DNA from: Nitrosospira lacus
GTDB taxonomy: Bacteria; Pseudomonadota; Gammaproteobacteria; Burkholderiales; Nitrosomonadaceae
Assembly (NCBI RefSeq): GCF_000355765.4
Contig: NZ_CP021106.3
Span: forward strand, 1-64,000
DNA length: 64,000 nucleotides
Reading direction: 5' to 3'
Of this stretch, positions 29,542 through 39,167 are shown piece after piece. The notes beneath the pieces were generated by a model. That model did no database searches. It was not told where the DNA came from and saw only the letters and a list, made by a program, of their open reading frames with translations. A program made the position numbers and the translations under genes. Within the stretch, counting starts at the first letter, position 1, and each line of letters opens with the position of its first letter.

Positions 29542-30978
29542 ATGGCAAATCCAATCGGTGAACTGCTGGTTCGCGAAGGTCTGATATCACCCGCACAACT
29601 GGCAGAGGCGCTGGCCTGCCAGAAGGGGAGCAGTGACCGTCTGGGGGATATCCTCGTCTCCCTTGGTTTTCTCACCGCAAACCAGTTTAGCCAGTTCTTC
29701 TCCCCTGTCCCATCCGCCCCGCTAAAGGTGGTCAATACTGGCCTGAGTGAAGCATTTCTCACCGACTTGTTGCTCAAGGCCGCGCATCTGGAAGCCGGCA
29801 CATTCTCCTTGCAGCAGATCTCGGACATACTCTCGCTCCCATTCAGTGTCGTCGATGAACTGGCGGAACTGGTCACGACTGACCAACTGGCTTCCATCCG
29901 CTCAGCCACCGGCTATAGCCGGGCGGCCCAGGTTTTCGAGCTGACCCAGCGTGGGCGCGAAAGAGCAAAAGCGGCGCTCGAAACCAGTCTTTACGTGGGG
30001 GCGGCTCCGGTGCCGCTGCAGGACTATACACGCGCCCTGGTGCGCCAAGGTATCCGGCAGATCGAGGTGGATAATGAATGGATACGCCATTCCCTGAAGC
30101 ACATGGTTATTGGAGAAAGAATGCTTAACCAGTTGGGGCCGGCATTTAGCTCGGGACGTTCGATCTTCTTTTATGGCCCGCCTGGAACGGGAAAAACGAG
30201 TATCGCCGAAATATTGGGACGCGCACTGCCGGGGCATGTTTACATTCCGCAAGCGATTGAGGTGAGCGGCCAAGTAATTCGGCTGTTCGATCCCGCAATT
30301 CATTTTAGCGTGGCGGAGGGAACGGCTGAGAGTCCTCAGCTTGATTTGAGAATGAATCTGAAGTATGACCCGCGCTGGAAAAAATGCCGTCGCCCAGTGG
30401 TGATGGTGGGCGGCGAACTGACACTGGATATGCTCGACCTGCGCTACGATAGCAGCAGCAAATTCTATGAGGCTCCGATACACATGAAAGCCGGGAACGG
30501 GGTATTCATCCTCGATGACTTTGGCCGGCAGCAGGTGGAGCCGCGCCAGTTGCTCAACCGCTGGATCATACCTCTGGAACGCGGCACCGATTTCCCGACC
30601 CTGCATACCGGTCTGAAGTTTGAGATACCCTTCGACCAGATCACCGTTTTTTGTACCAATATGCGTCCCGGGGATCTGGTTGATGAGGCATTCTTGCGCC
30701 GCATCCGCCACAAGATCCAGGTGCAATACCAGACCGAGGACGAATTCAGGGAAATCCTGCGCCGGGTTTGTGTCACACAGGGAATCGCCTACGATGCGAT
30801 AGTAGCCGAATATCTGCTGGACAATTATTACCGTAAGCCCATACGGCCGCTGACGGGGAGTCACCCGCGCGATTTGATGGAGCACATCGTGGACCGCGCG
30901 CGCTTCATGAAGAGGCGTCCCGAATTAACAATCGAGAGCGTGGATATGGCAGCGGCCAGCTATTTCGTGGAGATGTGA
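29542..30978 (+). CDS. AAA+ ATPase with N-terminal GspE/MshE-type domain, next to the tad locus
   Basis: A 478-residue protein. Residues 1-60 (MANPIGELLVREGLISPAQL, then ALACQKGSSDRLGDILVSLGFL) look like the MshEN domain found at the N-terminus of type II secretion and type IV pilus ATPases. A linker follows, then an AAA+ domain with Walker A GPPGTGKT at 212-219, a probable Walker B region in GVFILDDFG, a sensor region (TVFCTNMRPGDL) and a lid helix with RRIRHKIQVQY. It is not a GspE-family motor: the ATPase half is MoxR/AAA-like. It converges with the tad locus. Its function is unknown; its domain architecture suggests pilus- or secretion-linked work. Confidence 0.7.
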   Translation: MANPIGELLVREGLISPAQLAEALACQKGSSDRLGDILVSLGFLTANQFSQFFSPVPSAPLKVVNTGLSEAFLTDLLLKAAHLEAGTFSLQQISDILSLPFSVVDELAELVTTDQLASIRSATGYSRAAQVFELTQRGRERAKAALETSLYVGAAPVPLQDYTRALVRQGIRQIEVDNEWIRHSLKHMVIGERMLNQLGPAFSSGRSIFFYGPPGTGKTSIAEILGRALPGHVYIPQAIEVSGQVIRLFDPAIHFSVAEGTAESPQLDLRMNLKYDPRWKKCRRPVVMVGGELTLDMLDLRYDSSSKFYEAPIHMKAGNGVFILDDFGRQQVEPRQLLNRWIIPLERGTDFPTLHTGLKFEIPFDQITVFCTNMRPGDLVDEAFLRRIRHKIQVQYQTEDEFREILRRVCVTQGIAYDAIVAEYLLDNYYRKPIRPLTGSHPRDLMEHIVDRARFMKRRPELTIESVDMAAASYFVEM

Positions 30979-30999
30979 TGCAATTGCCGCATTCTGCCA

Positions 31000-31151
31000 G
31001 GAACTTCTGAATAAGTCCCGCATGGGGCGGATAGTGGAATGGGATGCACAAGGTAAGGATGCGAATGACTCATTTTCGCTACGAGCCTGACGAAGCGGAT
31101 CGCCCCGCAAAGCCGCTGCCGTGCCCGCGTGGGACTCATTCAGAACTTTCC
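31000..31151. mobile_element. Family 2 MITE-like element (about 152 bp) between the ATPase gene and tad locus
   Basis: The ends GGAACTTCTGAATAAGTCC (31000-31018) and GGACTCATTCAGAACTTTCC (31132-31151) are imperfect inverted repeats. They resemble the ends of the element at 63139-63322. The interior holds no gene. It sits at the end of both convergent units. Confidence 0.6.
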
Positions 31152-31162
31152 GGGGGTTCATA

Positions 31163-32233
31163 CTATTCCCGAGGTTCTTCAGCGTCTGCCGCCTTGCCGG
31201 CACTTAGGGCAACCTGTATCTTACCCCGGTTATCGAAGTAGGCAGCCTCACGGGCGAAATCCTTGCCCAGCAGCACCCGAACCTGGACTTCCCGACGCAG
31301 ATTGTAGCTCTCCACCACCGGAGCCTGCTTCGGCATCATCTGGCTGATCTGGCCGGCAAGTACCGAATTGCCAGGCCGGTAGTGAATCTCGGTCTGTACC
31401 TGCTGGTACGGCGGCCGGTCGGTCAGACGTGCCTTGGCAAACCCGCTTCGCTGCAGAAAGCCGGATACCTGCGCGGCCATGCCGCTCATGCCGTTGCCAT
31501 TTGAAACTTCAATACGGACATCCTTGCTGTCAAGATTACCGGCATCCTGCGACACGGCAGTCTTGCCGGTAGATCTACCTGTACGGAGAGCCGTCATTGA
31601 ATCGGCGTCGGTCATCCTGAGCTCGAATACATTAGGGGTTACCTGCACAAGCCGAGAAGGAGCGGCGGGTATGGTGGCGGAAAAAGTGTCAGGTGCCGCG
31701 GTGGGTTCCGGTCTTGCCATTCTCAGCATGGCAGCCTCATCGTGCAATTCCGCTTTTTCGTAAGCAGCCGCCAGGTTGCTGCGCGCTTGGCGGTTTTCCG
31801 GATCGAGCCGCAGTGCTTGCTCGAATGCGGCAACGGCCTCGCTTTCCTGTCCCCGCGCGAAATGGGCATAACCGAGATTATTGTGCAAGTGTGCCGCCAT
31901 CGGCAATAGTTCGATCGCTTTTCGGAAGTGCTGCAGCGCCAGCTCATGCCGCCCCAGCAGGGAATAAGAGACGCCCAGTCCGTTGTGCGCCTCGGCATGA
32001 GCTGGGTCTGCCGCCAACGCCTTTTCGTATGCGGCGGCAGCTTCCGTGTAATTCATCTTGCCCTGGTAGTACCGGCCCAGCCAATACATTGCCTCGGCCC
32101 CCCCGGTTGCGTGCTTTACATCCATCACTGGCTTGATGCTCAAAGCCTGCTTATCGCTGCTTTGATACAATGCACATCCCCCCATGACGGACACGCAGCT
32201 CATCACCCATACCAGCCGTTTTACTTTAAACAT
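31163..32233 (-). CDS. tadD: TadD-like TPR lipoprotein with C-terminal LytR_C domain
   Basis: A 356-residue probable outer-membrane lipoprotein, last gene of the tad locus. I choose the ATG at 32233 because GAGGT lies 7 bases before it. The signal MFKVKRLVWVMSCVSVMGG ends at Cys20. Three to four TPR units run from about 45 to 165 (AMYWLGRYYQGKMNYTEAAA, HNGLGVSYSLLGRHELAL, HNNLGYAHFARGQESEAV). After a low-complexity linker, residues about 240-330 (VRIEVSNGNGMSGMAAQVSG) look like the LytR_C domain. TadD proteins act as assembly factors, perhaps as secretin pilotins. Confidence 0.8.
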   Translation of the reverse strand: MFKVKRLVWVMSCVSVMGGCALYQSSDKQALSIKPVMDVKHATGGAEAMYWLGRYYQGKMNYTEAAAAYEKALAADPAHAEAHNGLGVSYSLLGRHELALQHFRKAIELLPMAAHLHNNLGYAHFARGQESEAVAAFEQALRLDPENRQARSNLAAAYEKAELHDEAAMLRMARPEPTAAPDTFSATIPAAPSRLVQVTPNVFELRMTDADSMTALRTGRSTGKTAVSQDAGNLDSKDVRIEVSNGNGMSGMAAQVSGFLQRSGFAKARLTDRPPYQQVQTEIHYRPGNSVLAGQISQMMPKQAPVVESYNLRREVQVRVLLGKDFAREAAYFDNRGKIQVALSAGKAADAEEPRE

Positions 32234-32250
32234 GTCATACACCTCTTTAT

Positions 32251-33192
32251 TCATTGGCCCGCAAGGGTGGGTAGCAATATACGATAAATGTTGATGAAAG
32301 CCGGTCCCATCAGCACCAACAGGAGCGACGGAAAGATAAAGAAAATCAGAGGGAAAAGCAGTTTCAGCGCTATTTTTGCGGCAGCCTCCTCCGCCCGCAG
32401 CCGGCGCGTGGTGCGCAACGTGTCCGAATGCACACGCAAGGAAGTTGCGATGCTCGTACCGAAGCGGTCAGCCTGCACCAGCATGGAGACCAAGGCGTCG
32501 ATTTCTTCCACCCCCGTTCGCAGGGCAAGGTTGCGCAACGCCTGCTCCCGGGTTCGGCCGGCACGAAGCTCCAGGCTTACCAGATGAAGCTCGCCAGCCA
32601 GGACTCGGCTCCTCAACCGCATCTCTTCTCCTACTCGGACCATTGCGGCATCCAACCCCAATCCGGCCTCAATGCATACTGTCATAAGATCGATAGCGTC
32701 CGGAAAACTCTCGAACAGTTCACGCTGGCGTAGCGCAATCAAACGCGCCAGTATCACATTCGGCAGGTAGTAGCCGGATGCCGCCAATCCCAGCAACGCC
32801 GCCAAGGCAACGCTGGTATCCAGTTCGAGGCGGCCGATACCGGCATAGAGCAGGAAAATCCCCGGCAAAGCCAAAGCCAGCAACGTCTTGGCGGCGAAAT
32901 AAACCATCGGCACCGACCTGGCATGATAGCCTGCATGCATGAAGCGAGTGCGCAGAACAGAGTTTTCCCATCCCTCGCTCGGCAGCGCCAGCTTCGCCAA
33001 CGGCCCGGCCAGATCGATAACGCTCTTATTCCACTGGCTGTCCACTTTTTCCTGCGGCGAGGCACCTTCAGCGGCAATCTGGTCCAGGCGAGTTTTGGTG
33101 GGACGCGGCGCAAGTGCCCGCATCACCGCAAAGGCGGCTCCCGCCACCATGATAAAAATAACCGCCAGATAGGCAATCTGAACTGTTGTCAT
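32251..33192 (-). CDS. tadC: Tad pilus platform protein TadC
   Basis: Inner-membrane platform protein of 313 residues with a T2SSF domain (GspF-like) in the C-terminal half: SFPDAIDLMTVCIEAGLGLD, then MLVQADRFGTSIATSLRVHS. Hydrophobic segments are at the N-terminus, around 90-150 and at the end. With TadB it forms the membrane base through which TadA drives Flp pilin assembly. It lies directly between tadB and tadD in the same direction. Confidence 0.9.
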   Translation of the reverse strand: MTTVQIAYLAVIFIMVAGAAFAVMRALAPRPTKTRLDQIAAEGASPQEKVDSQWNKSVIDLAGPLAKLALPSEGWENSVLRTRFMHAGYHARSVPMVYFAAKTLLALALPGIFLLYAGIGRLELDTSVALAALLGLAASGYYLPNVILARLIALRQRELFESFPDAIDLMTVCIEAGLGLDAAMVRVGEEMRLRSRVLAGELHLVSLELRAGRTREQALRNLALRTGVEEIDALVSMLVQADRFGTSIATSLRVHSDTLRTTRRLRAEEAAAKIALKLLFPLIFFIFPSLLLVLMGPAFINIYRILLPTLAGQ

Positions 33193-33228
33193 ACTTGGGC
33201 TGAGTCCGTTATTAATTAAAAAACCGCT

Positions 33229-34200
33229 TCATACCCGGATCTTGATGATGCGCGACATGATGAAGATACCCATCACCATCATTCCCAGCGCGGTACCGAC
33301 CATTATTATTCCTGCTGGATCCGTCCACAATATACTCAGAAATCCGGGATTGACGATATGGATCGTTAAGCCCGTTGCAAATGGCAGACAGGAAAGAATC
33401 CAGGCCGAAAGCCGTCCCTCGGCCGAAAGCACGCGAATTCTTCCCAGTAACGTGAGGCGATCACGGATCAGCCCGCTGATTTTATCGAGCAATTCCGCCA
33501 GGTTGCCACCACTCTCGCGCTGGATCAGCACCGCGATCACAAAGTAACGCAGATCGGTGATGGGGACCCGGAAGGCGAGGTTCATCAACGCATCCTGCAC
33601 CGAGACGCCAAAGTTGATTTCATCGAATGTCAGGCGGAACTCGCCTGCAGCCGGCTCGGGTCCATCGGTGGACACCATCTGCAACGCACCGGAAAAAGCA
33701 TGGCCAGCCTTTAGCGCACGGGCCATCAAATCAATCGCTTCCGGCAACTGCCGTTCGATTTTCTCCAGGCGCTTGCGTTTCGCGCTGCGCACAAAGAACA
33801 AGGGCAGCACGCTTCCAGCCGCAGCCCCAAGCAGTGTGACAATAAACGGCAGGCCCAGCAACGCCGCGCTCGCCATTCCACCCAACGCCGCCATGGCAGT
33901 GTAGCCGAGGAAATGGGTCACCATGAGCGACATACCCGATTGCTGCAGCAGCCGGTCGAGGCTGTGAATGCGCGGAACCCGCAGCAGGAAGCGTCCCAAG
34001 GCGGGCGAGCTGCTCAGCAGCCGTTGCTTCAGTAGCGCCGTCTCGGCGCCGTTCCATCCGGCGGAAACCGCCTGCAAACGTTCCTGGATGCGTTTTGCTT
34101 CCGGACCCTTGTGAGCATACCAGGCCAGATAGCCCCCTTCCAAAAACAGCACCACGGCAAGAAAGAAGAACAGGAGAAACAGGTAGTAGAGAGAATCCAT
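33229..34200 (-). CDS. tadB: Tad pilus platform protein TadB
   Basis: The second GspF-like platform protein, 323 residues from the ATG at 34200 (MDSLYYLFLLFFFLAVVLFL), which has AAGGGG just upstream; the open frame further upstream is out-of-frame coding of tadA. The T2SSF domain shows LPEAIDLMARALKAGHAFSG and VLIQRESGGNLAELLDKIS. It starts 13 bases after the tadA stop. Its product partners with TadC. Confidence 0.92.
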   Translation of the reverse strand: MDSLYYLFLLFFFLAVVLFLEGGYLAWYAHKGPEAKRIQERLQAVSAGWNGAETALLKQRLLSSSPALGRFLLRVPRIHSLDRLLQQSGMSLMVTHFLGYTAMAALGGMASAALLGLPFIVTLLGAAAGSVLPLFFVRSAKRKRLEKIERQLPEAIDLMARALKAGHAFSGALQMVSTDGPEPAAGEFRLTFDEINFGVSVQDALMNLAFRVPITDLRYFVIAVLIQRESGGNLAELLDKISGLIRDRLTLLGRIRVLSAEGRLSAWILSCLPFATGLTIHIVNPGFLSILWTDPAGIIMVGTALGMMVMGIFIMSRIIKIRV

Positions 34201-34213
34201 CGCCGCCCCTTCG

Positions 34214-35581
34214 CTACGCGTACCGGCGGGATGGGTCGAACAACTCCTCGCGCAATGGTATGCCATGTATACGCAAGCGCTCGGCGAATTTAGGGCGAAT
34301 GCCGGTGGCGCGGAAATGCCCCTGCACCGTTCCGTCCGCTGACATGCCGGTCTGCTCGAAAGCATAAATTTCCTGCATGGTGATGATATCGCCTTCCATG
34401 CCGGTGATCTCCTGGATACTGGTCAATTTGCGCTTGCCGTCGGTCAGGCGCAAGACCTGGATCACCACCCATATGGCCGAGCTGATCTGCTGACGCACCG
34501 CCTTGATCGGCAGGTTCAACCCGCCCATGTTCACCATGTTCTCGATCCTGCCCAAAGCATCTCTGGGTGTATTGGCATGAACCGTGGCCATGGAGCCTTC
34601 ATGGCCGGTGTTCATGGCCTGTAGCATATCCAGCGCTTCAGCGCCGCGCACTTCGCCGATGATGACCCGGTCGGGGCGCATGCGCAGGCTGTTCCTCACC
34701 AGTGCACGCTGGGAAATTTCACCCTTGCCTTCGACGTTGGGTGGACGTGTCTCCAGGCGCACCACGTGCGGTTGCTGCAACTGCAGCTCGGCCGCGTCTT
34801 CGATGGTGACGATACGTTCCGATAATGGAATGAAGCTGGACATGATGTTGAGCAGCGTCGTCTTGCCGCTACCTGTACCACCGGAAATGAGTATGCTGCA
34901 CTTGCCCTTGACCAGGCCGCCGATGATTTCGCCCATTTCCGGCGTCAGGGACTTAAAACCTATCAGATCGTTCATTTTGAGCGGGCTCACGGAAAAGCGC
35001 CGGATCGAAAGCATCGACCCGTCGATCGCCAGTGGCGGAATAATGGCATTGACGCGGGAGCCATCGGGCAGGCGCGCATCCACCATGGGACTCGATTCGT
35101 CCACGCGGCGCCCGACACGCGACACGATCCGGTCTATGATCTTTCTCAAGTGCCCTTCGTTGGCGAAGTGAATATCGGTCATTTCCAGTCGGCCGCGGCG
35201 TTCGACATACACCTGGCGGTGAGTGTTGACCAGAATATCGGAGATGGTTGGATCCGCCAGCAGGGGTTCCAGGGGGCCCAGGCCGAGCACTTCGTTCTGG
35301 ATGTCCCGGACGATGCCCTGGCGCTCCACCTCGTTGATCGGGGTGCTTTCCTCAACCAGCAGGCGTTCCACCAGGTTCTTGATTTCTATCAGCAGACGTT
35401 CGGGTGGCAGACTTTCCATGACCGTCAGATCGACCCGGTCGAGCAACTTCCGATGGATACGTGCCTTCAATTCCTGATATGCCGGGATATCGTGCAGCGC
35501 TGTAAGGGATGCCGGGTATTGCTCCGCAGCCCCGGTTTGCCTCACGCTTTGAAGGCGGTCTCTTATCGACATGGTCGGCAT
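34214..35581 (-). CDS. tadA: Tad pilus assembly ATPase TadA/CpaF
   Basis: The 455-residue GspE/VirB11-type ATPase that powers Flp pilus assembly. It has Walker A SGGTGSGKTTLLN near residue 235, Walker B/Asp box region (RIVTIEDAAELQLQQPHVVR), the His-box region VIIGEVRGAEALDMLQAMNT and an N-terminal domain with IVSRVGRRVDESSPMVDARL. The length matches CpaF. It is followed closely by tadB. Confidence 0.96.
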   Translation of the reverse strand: MPTMSIRDRLQSVRQTGAAEQYPASLTALHDIPAYQELKARIHRKLLDRVDLTVMESLPPERLLIEIKNLVERLLVEESTPINEVERQGIVRDIQNEVLGLGPLEPLLADPTISDILVNTHRQVYVERRGRLEMTDIHFANEGHLRKIIDRIVSRVGRRVDESSPMVDARLPDGSRVNAIIPPLAIDGSMLSIRRFSVSPLKMNDLIGFKSLTPEMGEIIGGLVKGKCSILISGGTGSGKTTLLNIMSSFIPLSERIVTIEDAAELQLQQPHVVRLETRPPNVEGKGEISQRALVRNSLRMRPDRVIIGEVRGAEALDMLQAMNTGHEGSMATVHANTPRDALGRIENMVNMGGLNLPIKAVRQQISSAIWVVIQVLRLTDGKRKLTSIQEITGMEGDIITMQEIYAFEQTGMSADGTVQGHFRATGIRPKFAERLRIHGIPLREELFDPSRRYA

Positions 35582-35639
35582 TCCATAAAATCAGGGTTAT
35601 AGTTTTTCATGGCTTCAATTCAGTATTCTTCAATTTTTC

Positions 35640-36800
35640 CTAAAATGTAAAAAATTTTCTGAGCATGCCTCCCTGGCCGGCACCGCGGGACAATTCGTGC
35701 GCAATCTCCTGCAGCGACTTCGCCACCGGACTGCGCCGGTCGAGTTTTATTGCAGGTATGCCCTGGTTCACCGATGCGGTGACCACGGTGTGATCGTTTG
35801 GTATCACTTTGAATATCTTCAGATTCAAGGTGTTCTCCATATCAGCGAGCGTGATATCGGCATTTTTCTTGTAACGATTCACGACAAACCGGAGCTTATC
35901 GTCTGGATAGTTTAACGCGCTAAACGCATTCGACATGCGTTTGGCATCCCGGATGGAGGGTAGGGTTTGCTGCATGACCGGGAAAACCAGATCGGCCCGG
36001 TCCAGCGCCTGTATCGAAATCGCATCCAGCCCGCGCCCTACGTCCAGAACCACGAAGTCGTAGTGTCTCGTCGCTACCTCGAACAGCGGATTGATGTGCT
36101 CCGGCTTTATCTCCGCAGCCTTTTCCGGCTCTTCCGGCGCGGCCAGCACACCGAAGTTGGGCAATACCTGGAGCATGCTGGAAGCCAGGAATGATCCGTC
36201 CAATCGCTGGATCTGGCGCGCCACATCGGCAATCGAGGTCGTGGGCGGACTATCGTGCACGAACAGCGAGGCATCGCCAAACTGCAGATTGAAATCGAAC
36301 AATGCAACCCGCTTATTCTCCAGCGCGGCCAGAGCATAAGCAATATTGGTGGCCAGGAACGTTGCCCCGCTGCCACCTTTGCAGGGAATGAATGCCAACA
36401 CTTTGCATTGATTGACGGGCATCCGTGCCAGCGTGATTCGTTGCTGAAAGCGCTCAACAGCCTCAATCACGACATTGCGGGTCAGCGGCGTCTGCAACAC
36501 CTCGCGAACGCCAGCGCGCATGACTTCGATGAGGCGTTCCGGCGATTGGGCCGGGCACAGCATAACCACTCCCAAGTCGGGAAAACGTGAAGTGACACCA
36601 TGGAGAATCTGCAGTTCCATCGGATTGAAGTGCTGCCCTTCCAGCATCAGCAGATCGGGTTGCTCCTGCTCCGCCACCGCCACCACCTGGTGCACACCGC
36701 CGATCATCGCGATAAACGGATAGGGCTTGTCGGCTTCGGTGAGAAATCTCTGGATATTGTTCGGATATTGCGAGTCCTGGGCGACGACAGCGATCTTCAC
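35640..36800 (-). CDS. tadZ: Tad pilus localisation protein TadZ/CpaE
   Basis: A 386-residue protein with a receiver-like N-terminal domain and a ParA/MinD-type ATPase domain. It places the pilus machine at its site in the cell. The nucleotide motif reads CKGGSGATFLATN: the Lys of a normal KGGxGKT is replaced by Ala, as commonly seen in TadZ proteins. Other motifs are VALFDFNLQFGDASLF and FVVLDVGRGLD. It lies between tadE and tadA. Confidence 0.9.
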   Translation of the reverse strand: MKIAVVAQDSQYPNNIQRFLTEADKPYPFIAMIGGVHQVVAVAEQEQPDLLMLEGQHFNPMELQILHGVTSRFPDLGVVMLCPAQSPERLIEVMRAGVREVLQTPLTRNVVIEAVERFQQRITLARMPVNQCKVLAFIPCKGGSGATFLATNIAYALAALENKRVALFDFNLQFGDASLFVHDSPPTTSIADVARQIQRLDGSFLASSMLQVLPNFGVLAAPEEPEKAAEIKPEHINPLFEVATRHYDFVVLDVGRGLDAISIQALDRADLVFPVMQQTLPSIRDAKRMSNAFSALNYPDDKLRFVVNRYKKNADITLADMENTLNLKIFKVIPNDHTVVTASVNQGIPAIKLDRRSPVAKSLQEIAHELSRGAGQGGMLRKFFTF

Positions 36801-36852
36801 TTTTTTTCCTTTATATTCGTTCGTGGTAGAACTTTTTTCCAGCCCGGCTCAC

Positions 36853-37311
36853 TCAACTGCAATCCGGATTGGTGTTATCCATATCCATACTTTCGCGCGG
36901 CAGGGTGGTGGAAAATGACGGCATGCTGATATTTAACGGCACAAGCGGAATGAAAGTCGAGACACTCAATCCCGTGATGCTTACCGTGACCGCCCGGCAA
37001 GAATTGATGTCGCAGCCACCGGGCGTATAAGTCAGGTCGATATTGCCGGGGGTCAGGATACCGAGCATGTCGCTCATCCGGGTCTTGATGATAGCTGCGT
37101 CCTTATTGCACACCACTGCCAGCCGTGCGCCCAGGCGCGTGACCTCGGTTGCAGTATTCCAGTAGAACAGGACACGACCCATCTCCATAATGCCGAGCAG
37201 CAGGGTGAACAGGAGCGACGCAACGAGCGCGAATTCGACGGCGGCGGCTCCACGCTGCTTAAGCAGCCCCCCCGGGCTGGATGCCGCACGATATGGTCGC
37301 GCATTCATCAT
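36853..37311 (-). CDS. tadE: TadE-like pseudopilin
   Basis: A 152-residue minor pilin-like protein. The N-terminal signature RGAAAVEFALVASLLFTLLL is a TadE domain with a short basic leader and a prepilin-like hydrophobic helix containing Glu. The C-terminal part is periplasmic with several Cys (CDINSCRAV). It overlaps the next upstream TadE-like gene by 4 bases. Confidence 0.88.
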   Translation of the reverse strand: MMNARPYRAASSPGGLLKQRGAAAVEFALVASLLFTLLLGIMEMGRVLFYWNTATEVTRLGARLAVVCNKDAAIIKTRMSDMLGILTPGNIDLTYTPGGCDINSCRAVTVSITGLSVSTFIPLVPLNISMPSFSTTLPRESMDMDNTNPDCS

Positions 37312-37814
37312 AGCTGCCTCATCGTCGCGTGAATTTCACTGAATGGGATGGTATTCGCGGCGTTGGCCAAAAGGTTCGCGGGATTGAATACAAAGTTGAA
37401 TACATAGCCAGTGATGCTGACTTCAACCAGTGTAACCGGCGTTCCGGCCGCAGTAGTCGTGGTTGTGGACGCAATCCCTACCATACCCGTCGTCAGCCCC
37501 GGTGCAAGAGACGGCCCGGAACAGGTAGTGTTGCCATGCACGGCCAGGCATCTGGCGTCGGTCAGCGCGACCGAGTAGGAAGCCGTATCCGTGGGATTAT
37601 ATTGCGACAACAGACGTGCCGAATCACGCACCGTCTTCACAAGGGTGTTGTACTGGTAGAGGGCGCGGCCGTATTCAACCACGCCGAACGCCAGCAGCAG
37701 CATGGGTATCAGTAGCAGGGCAAACTCCACGGCAACCGCGCCACGCATCCCGCTGCGCTTCAAGCCTTGACTGATACCGAGAGATGTCTCCATTGTGTAT
37801 GTTTGCTTGTGCAT
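37308..37814 (-). CDS. tadF: Second TadE/TadF-like pseudopilin
   Basis: A second minor pilin of 168 residues. I place the start at 37814 (MHKQTYTMETSL), 8 bases after the stop of the TadG-like gene and preceded by GAGAG; the open frame upstream overlaps that gene. The signature is RGAVAVEFALLLIPMLLLAF, followed by a region with ARLLSQYNPTDT and two Cys. TadF is a name by position; by domain it is TadE-like. Confidence 0.82.
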   Translation of the reverse strand: MHKQTYTMETSLGISQGLKRSGMRGAVAVEFALLLIPMLLLAFGVVEYGRALYQYNTLVKTVRDSARLLSQYNPTDTASYSVALTDARCLAVHGNTTCSGPSLAPGLTTGMVGIASTTTTTAAGTPVTLVEVSITGYVFNFVFNPANLLANAANTIPFSEIHATMRQL

Positions 37815-37822
37815 GACAGCTC

Positions 37823-39124
37823 TCATCGCACCAGGGTCGGAACAAGCGGCCCTCCGCTCGTGGAGCCGCCGGGTACACCCGATGTCACGCAAGGACTGGC
37901 AGGGTCATCCGCCCAGCCGAGGTACTCGAGATACATCCGGGCCGCGCCCGTCCCGCCGCCGCCGGCACTGTTGTTGAGCGGATGCAGCATCAGAACACAC
38001 GCCCATGACAGTACCGGCGCAACGGTCGATCCGCTGGTAAAGCCAACACAATCCACCACGGCAGCAATCGCTATTCTCCGGTCGCCACCCGCTGTCTGGA
38101 GATAACCGGGATTCGCGACCGTTCCATTCGTGCTCAAGCCGGTTGTCCCATCCCCCTGATATTGCGCGTAGGTTCCTCTCCTGTTCCTGAAATCGGCAAA
38201 AGCGTTGAACTTTGTGGGCCAACTTCCCGCTGCGTCGGTATAGGCGTAACCGGTGTAATCGGGAATCGACTCGCCTTGCTTGACACTGCCCTTGTAGATA
38301 CCGAAACGGCTGTTCCAGCTGGCTGCCAACGACGATATGACACCCGACTGCCCCACCTGGGAGCCGATCGCGGGTAGATTGCAGACACCTGCGCCGGTCA
38401 GGTTTCCGCCAAGCTCGGCCGCCCCGCCGCCAGGAGGGGAATAATCCACCCACATGAAATTCCCCGTCAGGTTACCGCTTCCGCCGCTTCCGCCAGTGCC
38501 GATTACGCTTTGCAACCACGTTCCGGATGGTGGGGGAGTAGGAGCGAGCGCGCTGCTGCAGATCCCCACGGGGATGGCGCAGGAAACAGTTTGTGACGGC
38601 GAGCGAGTGGCCACCGCCCCGGCGGCGACCGCCTGGTTGCCGATTGAAATTCCCGGCATAAGGTTCATGACCTGCATGAACCAGTTGGCAATGCCGGTGC
38701 GATCCACCGTGCAACGTGCGAACTGCGCCAGGAGTGCTTCTGCGGCAGTGAAAGCGATCTTTGGCTGATAGGTGCCGTTGAGTGTCTGGCTGAATGTCAC
38801 GCTGTTATCGACAGAAAGAGAAATTGCTTCGCCTTGAAAGAGGACGTCGTGACGCATGCCTGCCGCGATACCCGCTGCTTCGGCGAGTATGAGCTGATTT
38901 GTGCTGGCGCCGGTAAGTTCGCGTACTGCGGCCAGTGCGCATGCATCCGCACTGTTTTGCAGTTCGGATTTCGCAACATAGAGCTTGCCCAGATCAAGCG
39001 CCAAGCCGGCAAAACCAACCAGGACAACCATCGACAGTGCCACAATGATCGCGATTGTGCCTCTTTCTCTTCGGAGACTCGGACAACTGCGGCGACTGAG
39101 CAATATGACTGGAAGGGATCTCAT
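37823..39124 (-). CDS. tadG: TadG-like pilus-associated protein
   Basis: A 433-residue protein with the TadG/Flp-associated N-terminus: RRERGTIAIIVALSMVVLVG as membrane helix, then AGLALDLGKLYVAKSELQNS and DACALAAVRELTG. The long periplasmic part is Gly- and Ser-rich with paired Cys (VSCAIPVGICSSAL). TadG proteins are thought to anchor the pilus. It lies between the small lipoprotein gene and the two TadE-like genes. Confidence 0.85.
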   Translation of the reverse strand: MRSLPVILLSRRSCPSLRRERGTIAIIVALSMVVLVGFAGLALDLGKLYVAKSELQNSADACALAAVRELTGASTNQLILAEAAGIAAGMRHDVLFQGEAISLSVDNSVTFSQTLNGTYQPKIAFTAAEALLAQFARCTVDRTGIANWFMQVMNLMPGISIGNQAVAAGAVATRSPSQTVSCAIPVGICSSALAPTPPPSGTWLQSVIGTGGSGGSGNLTGNFMWVDYSPPGGGAAELGGNLTGAGVCNLPAIGSQVGQSGVISSLAASWNSRFGIYKGSVKQGESIPDYTGYAYTDAAGSWPTKFNAFADFRNRRGTYAQYQGDGTTGLSTNGTVANPGYLQTAGGDRRIAIAAVVDCVGFTSGSTVAPVLSWACVLMLHPLNNSAGGGGTGAARMYLEYLGWADDPASPCVTSGVPGGSTSGGPLVPTLVR

Positions 39125-39167
39125 TGGTTTTTATCCAAGCTTCGCATATCTTCGCGCGGTGAACATG

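Noticed and set aside
36853-37793. Possible prophage or secretion island around the TadE-like genes
   Set aside because: All genes fit the known Tad order; there is no integrase or tRNA boundary, so the locus reads as a normal pilus operon.
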